Positions 1-4,951 of a stretch of 6,884 bases of DNA are shown here, piece after piece (position 1 is the stretch's first letter; each line of letters starts with the position of its first letter). The notes below the pieces were generated by a model, which was given only the letters and a program-made list of their open reading frames with translations, made no database searches and had not been told where the DNA came from. Source of the stretch: Firmicutes bacterium UBA5227 (lineage in GTDB: Bacteria > Bacillota > Clostridia > Tissierellales > Sedimentibacteraceae); NCBI GenBank assembly GCA_002409285.1, contig DHUT01000066.1, positions 1-6,884 of the forward strand, in the 5' to 3' direction. A program made the position numbers and the translations under genes.

Positions 1-410
1 AAAGGTGGATTTATAAAAATGATACAATTAAAATAATAAATATTGCAATGGAACTTATGAACGAAGGAAAAATAACAGAAGAAGATTATACAAAGATAAC
101 AGAAGCAACAGCGTATCTGCTGGGGTATTTTTCAGGAAACTATGCGGACTTAAAATTGTCGAAGGAGGTGTCCGAGGTGAGTGAATATATCTATACTAAG
201 GGTAAAGATGAAGGAATAAGAGAAGGCAAAAAAGAAGGAATAAGAGAAGGTAAAAAAGAAGGCAAAAAAGAAGGAATACAAGAGGGAAGAAATAAGGAGA
301 AAATTGAACTGGCAAGAAATCTCCTGGATGTATTGGACATAAAAACCATTTCTTTAAAGACCGGCTTAAGTATTGAGAAGGTTGAGAGTATTGCAAGAGG
401 AGAGCTTTAA
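1..410 (+). CDS. Rpn/PD-(D/E)XK nuclease-family protein, C-terminal part (5' end outside window)
   Basis: The reading frame is already open at base 3 (starting RWIYKNDTIKIINIAM) and runs to the TAA at 408-410, so the ATG at 48 is probably internal and the gene begins left of the window. The visible 135 codons hold a helical segment (…MNEGKITEEDYTKITEATAYLLGY…), a highly charged tail of EGIREGKK-type repeats (207-290), and a C-terminal helix-turn-helix-like end (IELARNLLDVLDIKTISLKTGLSIEKVESI). This tail layout is typical of the Rpn / PD-(D/E)XK family transposase-like nucleases, whose catalytic core lies N-terminal and would be outside the window. No active-site residues are visible, so nuclease activity cannot be judged. 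Family Rpn proteins are DNA endonucleases linked to recombination and phage defence. The family call rests on tail architecture and is fairly, not fully, secure. Confidence 0.72.
   Translation, partial: RWIYKNDTIKIINIAMELMNEGKITEEDYTKITEATAYLLGYFSGNYADLKLSKEVSEVSEYIYTKGKDEGIREGKKEGIREGKKEGKKEGIQEGRNKEKIELARNLLDVLDIKTISLKTGLSIEKVESIARGEL
177..410 (+). CDS. Possible intragenic small protein from internal GTG start (RpnS-like)
   Basis: Inside the Rpn-type gene, AAGGAGGTG at 162-170 is a perfect match to the 16S anti-Shine-Dalgarno sequence. Eight bases after its AAGGAGG core lies an in-frame GTG at 177. Translation from there would give a 77-residue protein made of just the repeat tail and the C-terminal helix-turn-helix-like end. 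In E. coli, rpn genes are known to make a short C-terminal protein from an internal start that acts as antitoxin to the full-length nuclease. Applying that here is inference. The alternative is a chance match created by the Lys-Glu-Val codons AAG GAG GTG. Confidence 0.4.
   Translation: MSEYIYTKGKDEGIREGKKEGIREGKKEGKKEGIQEGRNKEKIELARNLLDVLDIKTISLKTGLSIEKVESIARGEL
207..290 (+). repeat. Tandem coding repeat (EGIREGKK / EGKK units)
   Basis: Purine-rich units of 12 and 24 bases, of the type GAAGGAATAAGAGAAGG followed by AAAAAA, are repeated with few differences. They encode EGIREGKK, EGIREGKK, EGKK and EGIQEGR in series. The protein stretch is likely a solvent-exposed helix or flexible linker. 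Repeats with A6 runs are prone to length change by slippage. Changes by whole 12-base units keep the frame. Confidence 0.85.
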
Positions 411-463
411 GGAAATTTTATAATTCGTCAAATATCTTAACAAAATAAAAAAATTCAAAGGAA

Positions 464-511
464 ATGAAACATTTTGTGCAGAGGGTATGTCTTATAGAAA
501 GAGAATATTGA
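464..511 (+). other. Short leader ORF (15 codons) before the stalk gene
   Basis: ATG at 464 opens a 15-codon frame beginning MKHFVQRVCLIERE and stopping at TGA 509-511, 23 bases before the preferred stalk-gene start at 535. A related frame starts at 4793 (MKHFVRFMRLIKRE…), and the DNA around both starts is shared (AATGAAACATTTTGTGC). An upstream AAAGG is only two bases from the ATG, too close for good initiation. Either this is a leader peptide conserved through duplication, or it is merely duplicated leader DNA. The second is at least as likely. Confidence 0.3.
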
Positions 512-534
512 AAAGAAATAGAAGGAAGAAAAGA

Positions 535-1587
535 ATGAAAAAAGTAATAATATTTTTATTAAGCTGTATTGTTTTATTTGCTTCATCGTCCTTTTCACAA
601 TGTATGGCCGATGACAGTGTAATTGTAACATTACCTGCTTTTGATGTTAGTTTGAATGGTCAGCAAACCACATCATCATATCGTAAATATCCACTTATAG
701 TATATAAAAATATAACATATTTTCCGATGACATATTATGATGCCAGATTATTAGGCTTATCTACAAAGTGGAATAAAATTGACGGATTGAGTGTAGATAA
801 AAATGAAGACTATTTCTATGAATATGTTAATGAGCTTAATGATGATAAAAATTCAAGCAGGCAAACCGCACAAATAATAACAGGTAAAATAAAAGTAAAT
901 GGAAAAGAAATAGATAATACAAAAGAGCCATACCCCCTGCTGTTGTTTAGAGATGTAACTTATTTTCCTCTGACCTGGCGATTTGCGGTTGATGAATTTG
1001 GCTGGGAATACAGCTTTGATAACACAAAGGGGCTTATTATTTCCAATGATAATGTAATAATGGAAAATCCAAATACTTACAATTGGATAGTTAATCATTA
1101 TTCAGGCGCCGGAGCCGGGTCCATGATGGGAACGGATGGTATGATGTTTCCCGTAAGCGCATTAGTTGAGCATACAGAAATCTCATTAGGGGATACCACA
1201 TTTGAAGGAACAAATAAAAGAAGAAGCCTAGAAGAGACCAGTTTATCACTATACAGCAGAAGCACAGAAGATGTGACAATAAAAGAATCCGAACAATGGC
1301 AGTATCACATTTATAAAATCATAAATGATAGGGAAGAGTTGGTTTATAAAAAGATATTCCCATTTTATCATGGAGAGCTTAAAGTTCTTCAGCACGCTTC
1401 TTGTTTGATAGATATTCCGTATTGGAAAGAACATATGGATGTCGGAAATTATGTAATCAGGTACACGCACCCTGAAAATCTTGAATTTATCAAAAAAGGT
1501 TCAAATCAATTATATTCTGTTCCGATAGAAGCGCCTCCACATTCTTCTCATTTTTATTTAGAAAGTACCGTAACAATAAATAAATAA
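535..1587 (+). CDS. Secreted stalk-domain (copper amine oxidase N-like) protein
   Basis: The start at 535 is preferred: AAGGAAG at about 520-526 gives normal spacing and the product opens with a clean signal peptide (MKKVIIFLLSCIVLFASSSFS, cut probably near CMA-DD, residues 23-27). The earlier ATG at 487 has GAGGG only one base away and would add 16 very basic residues. The 350-residue product carries two stalk-type repeats, about 37-89 (VSLNG…YPLIVYKNITYFPMTYYDARLLGL) and 118-172 (IKVNGKEI…YPLLLFRDVTYFPLTWRFAVDEFGW). A Gly-rich linker follows (191-199), then a C-terminal domain (about 205-350) with a DVGNYVIRY motif, perhaps Ig- or BsuPI-like. Stalk domains are common in clostridial surface proteins, where they bind or scaffold; no enzymatic residues are seen. 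It acts outside the cell. Single-gene unit ended by the terminator at 1593-1630. Confidence 0.85.
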   Translation: MKKVIIFLLSCIVLFASSSFSQCMADDSVIVTLPAFDVSLNGQQTTSSYRKYPLIVYKNITYFPMTYYDARLLGLSTKWNKIDGLSVDKNEDYFYEYVNELNDDKNSSRQTAQIITGKIKVNGKEIDNTKEPYPLLLFRDVTYFPLTWRFAVDEFGWEYSFDNTKGLIISNDNVIMENPNTYNWIVNHYSGAGAGSMMGTDGMMFPVSALVEHTEISLGDTTFEGTNKRRSLEETSLSLYSRSTEDVTIKESEQWQYHIYKIINDREELVYKKIFPFYHGELKVLQHASCLIDIPYWKEHMDVGNYVIRYTHPENLEFIKKGSNQLYSVPIEAPPHSSHFYLESTVTINK

Positions 1588-1592
1588 AAAAA

Positions 1593-1630
1593 GGGCTGTC
1601 TCAAAAATATTTTTTTAGACAGCCTTTTTT
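1593..1630. terminator. Bidirectional rho-independent terminator
   Basis: GGCTGTCT (1594-1601) pairs with AGACAGCC (1617-1624). The stem is flanked by an A-run on the left and TTTTTT (1625-1630) on the right, so it works in both directions. It sits six bases after the stalk gene stop and just past the end of the minus-strand gene ending at 1641, so it separates two convergent genes. Confidence 0.88.
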
Positions 1631-1640
1631 ATCTTAACAA

Positions 1641-2666
1641 CTAAACAGTTCTAACCCCTACTACGTAAGGAGTTGATGCCATTGCCGGAACAACCGTTGA
1701 GAAAGTTACGCTGGTAGTCGTATTCCCAGAAACGGCTTGTTCCAATACATCAATATATTTATTATCAGATACTCTGTCAGTGTATTTAACCGAACTGCCG
1801 ACATAATTTACATAAAGATACCAGCCTCCTCCTATAGATCCTATAAATATCCTGTAAGTTTTAGAAGTACTGCCGGTATTCTTTATTGGGACAGTTATAC
1901 TTAACTGTTGTCCAAAAGCACCCTCAAGTCTTCCGCTAGTAGAGCCGCTTGGATCTGTTATATAGCTGCAATCATTACCGCCGAAAGTATCACCGGTAGC
2001 AGCAAGAGTAACGCCTGTTCCGTTTGTGCTTGACGGAGTAATTGTCGGGCATGTTATTGTTGCATAAAAGCCAGCACCGCTACCTATAGCTCTTAAAGTG
2101 GACAATGGGTCTGCAGTGGCAAAAGCTGTACCTCCACCGGAGTTACTCGTGTAAGCCAAATCCCATAAATGTGACCGGAGCTGGTGTAGTTGTCCCGTTT
2201 CTCACAATAGTAACTCTGGCTATAATACCAAAGCATCTTGCGTTTGGAATATCCCTTAAAAAGAGATTCCCGTAACCGTTGGCGTTTACAGTTAATGACG
2301 AGCTGGTCCCGGTGTAATAACTCTCCCAGGCGTTTGTATCTGATGTCCCGCTGTTTATGGTAAATCCTTGGTGAGTAATATTAATCTTTATTGCATAACT
2401 GTTTGGATTATATACCAGGATGCAATTTTTTATTGTGGAGCCTGCTTTATTTTCATGCCAGGTATAAATTTGCCCGGTTCCTTGAAGATTTGTTACTCTG
2501 TTTAAAAAGCGGCCGGAATCTGCTAAATCACCTGAATCCAATCCAACGTCTCTGGACTATTAGAGTAAAAGAAAAATTCATTTGTGTTTAAGCCTGCACT
2601 CCCTCCGCTGGTTAATAATTGAGGGGACCTGCTTACTGCGGTTTGCCCTGTTAATAATGTTGCCAT
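1641..2666 (-). pseudogene. Beta-rich, signal-less protein gene broken by two frameshifts (putative export cargo)
   Basis: Three consecutive minus-strand frames read as one protein of about 339 residues. The start at 2666 (MATLLTGQTAVSRSP…) has AAGGAG seven bases upstream. Frame one is open to …NSPETLD near 2540. Frame two carries SGDLADSGRFLNRV to …APVTFMG near 2160. Frame three carries LAYTSNSGGG to …STPYVVGVRTV, with its stop at 1641-1643. Removing one copy of a 5-base repeat at 2535-2544 and one A in 2158-2160 joins all three frames. The product is rich in Gly, Ser, Thr and aromatic residues with alternating beta-strand patterns. The C-terminal part (IKNTGSTSKTYRIFIGS … STVVPAMASTPYVVG) resembles beta domains I associate with clostridial surface proteins. 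It has no signal peptide. Its G+C is visibly higher than in the genes around it. Function unknown. Release through the adjacent UviB-like protein is inference; sequencing error could mimic the lesions. Confidence 0.7.
2535..2546 (-). repeat. 5-base direct repeat at frameshift site
   Basis: AATCCAATCCAA on the plus strand (TTGGATTGGATT in the coding direction) holds two full copies of a 5-base unit plus part of a third. With both copies the upstream frame ends at a TAG within 25 bases. With one copy it reads …SPETLDSGDLADSG… straight into the next frame. Confidence 0.8.
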
Positions 2667-2774
2667 AAGTTTTCTCCTTTTCATTTTAATATTTTGTAAA
2701 ATCAGACCCACTCAGTTAAGCACAATCCGGATTTTTTTAAAATGCTACTGAATAGGTTTTGCCTTACACTATAT

Positions 2775-2806
2775 AAAGACAAGTTCTATATACTGTTTGT
2801 AAACCT
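2775..2806 (-). promoter_or_regulatory. Bipartite upstream element, copy 1 (TTTACA-N17-GTCTTT)
   Basis: On the minus strand this reads AGGTTTACAAA-N11-ACTTGTCTTT, identical in both halves and in spacing to 3144-3175, while the 11 bases between the halves differ. TTTACA (2803-2798) and GTCTTT (2780-2775) are 17 bases apart, a promoter spacing. It begins just past the stop of the UviB-like gene and lies about 100 bases before the ATG at 2666. TTTACA is the known -35 of the TcdR/UviA-type sigma group; the assignment of the -10 is inference. Confidence 0.6.
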
Positions 2807-2808
2807 GG

Positions 2809-3045
2809 TCATATTTTTTTTATATTTATCAAGGAATCTTTTATTTGCGTAACATCTTCTTTTACATCTTTAACAAGGTTGAGCTTGTCTGTTAATGAAG
2901 AAATGATATCTTGATAGCTTTTTTCTCTTTCTTCTTGTCTTAAATCTCTTTTTTCCTGAGTTTTTAATATGTAAAATATCAGCGCTATTGACAACAAAGC
3001 CCATGTCCCTTGTGCTGCTGCCATTTCCATAATTTTATCCTCCAT
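2809..3045 (-). CDS. BhlA/UviB-family holin-like small membrane protein
   Basis: The 78-residue protein starts at ATG 3045 with AAAGGAGGA six bases upstream. A short polar start leads into one membrane segment at about residues 10-28 (AAAQGTWALLSIALIFYILK), followed by a charged coiled-coil-like tail (31-76, heptad-like Leu/Ile/Val with many Lys, Glu and Asp). This architecture, with the QG-W-A-LL…YILKTQEKR pattern and length under 100 residues, matches the BhlA/UviB family, named after a Bacillus phage/bacteriocin holin-like protein and the clostridial bacteriocin-associated UviB. Members sit in the cytoplasmic membrane and are thought to permeabilise it or help release bacteriocins. The next gene downstream encodes a leaderless beta-rich protein, a natural candidate cargo. 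It has its own upstream element at 3144-3175 and no clear terminator after it, so read-through into the next gene is possible. Confidence 0.82.
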   Translation of the reverse strand: MEDKIMEMAAAQGTWALLSIALIFYILKTQEKRDLRQEEREKSYQDIISSLTDKLNLVKDVKEDVTQIKDSLINIKKI

Positions 3046-3143
3046 AATATTCCTCCTTTCAAAATTTTCTTAAACATATATAGTTCAAATATTCGTAATA
3101 AACAAAATTAATAAATTTCCTCATACATGGACTATTTACTATT

Positions 3144-3175
3144 AAAGACAAGTCGTAAGTTTAATTTGTAAACCT
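3144..3175 (-). promoter_or_regulatory. Bipartite upstream element, copy 2 (TTTACA-N17-GTCTTT)
   Basis: The minus-strand reading is AGGTTTACAAA-N11-ACTTGTCTTT, 21 of 21 defined bases equal to copy 1 with the same 11-base gap. TTTACA lies at 3172-3167 and GTCTTT at 3149-3144. The start codon of the UviB-like gene is about 100 bases downstream, the same distance as copy 1 from its gene. A promoter for an alternative sigma factor is the simplest reading; a tandem activator site is the alternative. Confidence 0.6.
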
Positions 3176-3222
3176 ACCCTTAAAATTTTCATCCCAGTTA
3201 TGAAATTATAATTTTATGCATT

Positions 3223-3273
3223 AAAAAAGATGTGTATCTTTGTCCATGCTTACGTTAAGCAAAGATACACATC
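3223..3273 (-). terminator. Rho-independent terminator of the LytTR regulator gene
   Basis: A perfect 14-bp inverted repeat, GATGTGTATCTTTG (3229-3242) with CAAAGATACACATC (3260-3273), has a 17-base loop that contains a smaller GCTTA/TAAGC pair. Read on the minus strand the stem is followed directly by TTTTTT (3228-3223). It lies about 30 bases past the stop of the response regulator gene and isolates it from the UviB-like gene. Confidence 0.88.
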
Positions 3274-3305
3274 ACATTTATATCAAAGTTAAATTTAAAT
3301 TTAAA

Positions 3306-4025
3306 TTACTGCAAAAAATAACTTAAAACAGATTTCTTATAGCTTCTCCCAACCGGAATAGTCTTATCTGAACCCACTATTTCTATCTCTTTTGATGATA
3401 TGGATTTTATTTTTGATTTGTTAACTATAAATCCATTGTGGCATCTCATGTAGAGTTTCATGTCTATGACATTTTCAAGTTCTTTGAAGGTTATTCTGAC
3501 GTTTATATTTCGATTGCTTTTCATGCATATGCTTACGTAATTTGAGACTTTTTCAAAAAAAAGGACATCATCATTCATAATTTTAAAATCCCTGCTATTT
3601 TTATTTATTATAAAAAAACTTGTTGTATTATCGTATAGCATATTTCTTTGAATTTTTCCCAATGCTTTATCAATTATAATGCCAAGCCTGGACTCGTCTA
3701 TCGGCTTAGTAATATATTGAAAGACAAACTGTTCATATGCTTTTTCAGCATATTCAGGATATGCGGTAACATATATTATTACTGCATCATTATTAATATC
3801 AAATATTTTTTCGGCTATCTGAATTCCGCTGCTGCCAGGCATATCTATATCCAGAAAAACTATGTGATGTCTATCTTTTATGTACATTTCTAATGCTTCA
3901 GAACCGGATGCCGTTTTATCGCACCTATATGAAATTTCTCTTTCTCTCAAACAATTGTTTAAATATTTTTCTAAAATATTTAAATGCTCTTCTAAATCAT
4001 CACACAGCAAAAATCTGTATTCCAT
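3306..4025 (-). CDS. LytTR-family response regulator (receiver + LytTR DNA-binding domain)
   Basis: The 239-residue cytoplasmic regulator starts at ATG 4025 behind AGGGGGG. The receiver domain (about 3-122) has the acidic pair D9/D10, phosphoacceptor D59 in VFLDIDMPG, T87 in YVTAYP and K107 in ITKP, so all core phosphorylation residues are present. The C-terminal LytTR domain (about 135-239) has the DVLFFEKVSNYVSI and MRCHNGFIVNKSKI motifs. Proteins of this AgrA/VirR/ComE type bind direct repeats upstream of virulence, bacteriocin and quorum-sensing genes, usually with a partner HPK10-type kinase. No kinase is in the window, so it is orphan here. It lies 177 bases downstream of the sigma region 4 gene on the same strand, with no clear terminator between, and ends at its own terminator (3223-3273). 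Length is normal for the family and the gene looks intact. Confidence 0.93.
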   Translation of the reverse strand: MEYRFLLCDDLEEHLNILEKYLNNCLREREISYRCDKTASGSEALEMYIKDRHHIVFLDIDMPGSSGIQIAEKIFDINNDAVIIYVTAYPEYAEKAYEQFVFQYITKPIDESRLGIIIDKALGKIQRNMLYDNTTSFFIINKNSRDFKIMNDDVLFFEKVSNYVSICMKSNRNINVRITFKELENVIDMKLYMRCHNGFIVNKSKIKSISSKEIEIVGSDKTIPVGRSYKKSVLSYFLQ

Positions 4026-4202
4026 ATATATCCCCCCTGATATATAAAATTTAAAAGTTGCAATATTGACACCTGAAGAGTCTGCACCATATAACTATAC
4101 ATTTATTTTATACCCACTATTAGCTTATTTAATCTAAAATTTAATATTTTTGTGACACATTATCTTTCATTTAACATATACACTTTATAAAGGTACTTTC
4201 AG

Positions 4203-4463
4203 TTAAGGTTTCAAAAATTCTGTATAAACAGATCTAATGATTTTTATTGCTCTATTCTTTGTTCTGTTCACTGCCTGCCTTGAAACATTAAGCTTGTCCG
4301 AAATTTCCTGAATGGAATATCCGTAAATATATCTGTATACTATTATTTTTCTTTGCTGTTCAGTAAGAAACAAAAAGCAATCATTTTCTAAATCACTTTG
4401 ATCATCGTAGTATGACACATCATTTATGAAACTGTTTTCATCATCAAGATAAATTAAGGGCAC
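4203..4463 (-). CDS. Sigma-70 region 4 protein, probably 5'-truncated sigma factor
   Basis: From GTG 4463 (AGGGG seven bases upstream) the product has 86 residues. An acidic N-terminal part (LDDENSFINDVSYYDDQSD) is followed by sigma region 4 at about 28-80: LTEQQRKIIVYRYIYGYSIQEISDKL, then the recognition helix NVSRQAVNRTKNRAI. Region 4 contacts the -35 element. Whole TcdR/UviA-type or phage-like sigma factors are about 140-190 residues and also need region 2 for the -10, which is absent. The same frame stays open upstream to 4622, but that extension (AYLRQSQRLFATF…) looks like a suspected repeat, not sigma region 2. Either the 5' end was lost, or this is a stand-alone region 4 regulator. Its target could be the TTTACA elements upstream of the minus-strand genes, but that is a guess. 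The LytTR gene follows downstream. Confidence 0.7.
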   Translation of the reverse strand: MPLIYLDDENSFINDVSYYDDQSDLENDCFLFLTEQQRKIIVYRYIYGYSIQEISDKLNVSRQAVNRTKNRAIKIIRSVYTEFLKP

Positions 4464-4489
4464 ATGAGTGCCCCTGGAAATTAACAGAT

Positions 4490-4660
4490 TTTTATAAGTG
4501 TTGTCAAAAAACCTGTTTGTGTAGCTTGTAACGGCTCCATCACATTTAGAAATAAGCGAATCAAAATTCGTATTCCTTATGAAGGTTGCAAAGAGTCTCT
4601 GGCTTTGCCTCAGATAAGCGAGCTACTGCCAGCCCATGAAAATGCATAGGATATCGCTGA
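4490..4660 (-). repeat. Suspected dispersed repeat remnant upstream of the sigma gene
   Basis: This stretch is visibly less AT-rich than its flanks and has no convincing gene. On the minus strand two frames stay open through it at once: MHFHGLAVARLSEAKPE… from ATG 4647 to TGA 4561 (28 codons), and AYLRQSQRLFATF…, which runs in frame into the sigma region 4 ORF. Such doubly open, G+C-shifted DNA next to a truncated gene suggests an inserted repeat. I recall similar peptides as junk translations of clostridial repeats but cannot verify this here. Its borders are uncertain. Confidence 0.35.
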
Positions 4661-4792
4661 GTTGATTTAATCTTATTCCGATGAAGCATTGTTTATAAGA
4701 TGCTGTAAAATATCTTAAAGGTTTCAATATATTTTATTTTTCCAGTGTATATGTACAGTTAGTATGTTAAATTTTAAAAATTCTTTATAAAA

Positions 4793-4891
4793 ATGAAACA
4801 TTTTGTGCGGTTTATGCGTCTAATAAAAAGAGAAAATAATTTAGATAATTTAGATATAGAAGGGAGAAAGTTTGAAAGCGATAGGGCATAA
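4793..4891 (+). other. Short leader-type ORF (32 codons), paralogue of 464-511
   Basis: ATG 4793 opens a 32-codon frame (MKHFVRFMRLIKRENN … ESDRA) that stops just before a hairpin. Its first 14 codons match the short ORF at 464. No Shine-Dalgarno sequence precedes it. The 300 bases either side (4664-4951) contain no other gene. Most likely it is part of the duplicated leader of the stalk gene; a translated peptide is possible but unsupported. Confidence 0.3.
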
Positions 4892-4892
4892 A

Positions 4893-4913
4893 GTTATGAA
4901 AATGTTTCATAAC
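4893..4913 (+). other. Perfect 9-bp hairpin in the leader
   Basis: GTTATGAAA (4893-4901) pairs with TTTCATAAC (4905-4913) around a three-base loop. No T-run follows (CCCCATTGGG comes next), so it is not a standard terminator. It may be an RNA fold or a protein-binding palindrome. Confidence 0.55.
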
Positions 4914-4923
4914 CCCATTGGGC

Positions 4924-4938
4924 CCTTTCGCAGAAAGG
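4924..4938 (+). promoter_or_regulatory. Hairpin sequestering the Shine-Dalgarno of the remnant gene
   Basis: CCTTTC (4924-4929), loop GCA, GAAAGG (4933-4938). The 3' arm contains the AAAGG of the ribosome binding site before ATG 4952. A matching hairpin with one G-U pair precedes the intact paralogue at 5203. Confidence 0.4.
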
Positions 4939-4951
4939 TGGATTTATAAAA

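Noticed and set aside
19..36. Mini-ORF MIQLK after an RBS-like AAAGGTGG at the left edge
   Set aside because: Five codons only, and the surrounding DNA reads through in the Rpn-type frame; the shared 22 bases are reported as a finding instead.
207..290. CRISPR-like array
   Set aside because: Repeats are 12/24 bases, contiguous and in frame, with no spacers.
196..396. Minus-strand ORF with Leu/Phe-rich membrane-like sequence
   Set aside because: Antisense of the Glu/Lys/Gly repeat tail of the Rpn-type gene; no ribosome binding site.
487..534. ATG 487 as start of the stalk gene
   Set aside because: GAGGG is only one base from the ATG, and the 16 extra residues are basic and precede a complete signal peptide starting at 535 with a better-spaced ribosome binding site.
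2391..2591. Plus-strand 66-codon ORF
   Set aside because: Antisense to the repaired cargo gene, no ribosome binding site, protein-like signal is on the minus strand.
3181..3215. LytTR binding sites upstream of the UviB-like gene
   Set aside because: CCCAGTTAT near 3193 resembles half a site, but no second copy at the expected spacing was found.
4066..4095. Plus-strand promoter TTGACA-N18-TATAAC
   Set aside because: Good boxes, but there is no plus-strand gene for about 700 bases downstream and the region is AT-rich; likely chance, though an antisense RNA to the sigma gene cannot be excluded.
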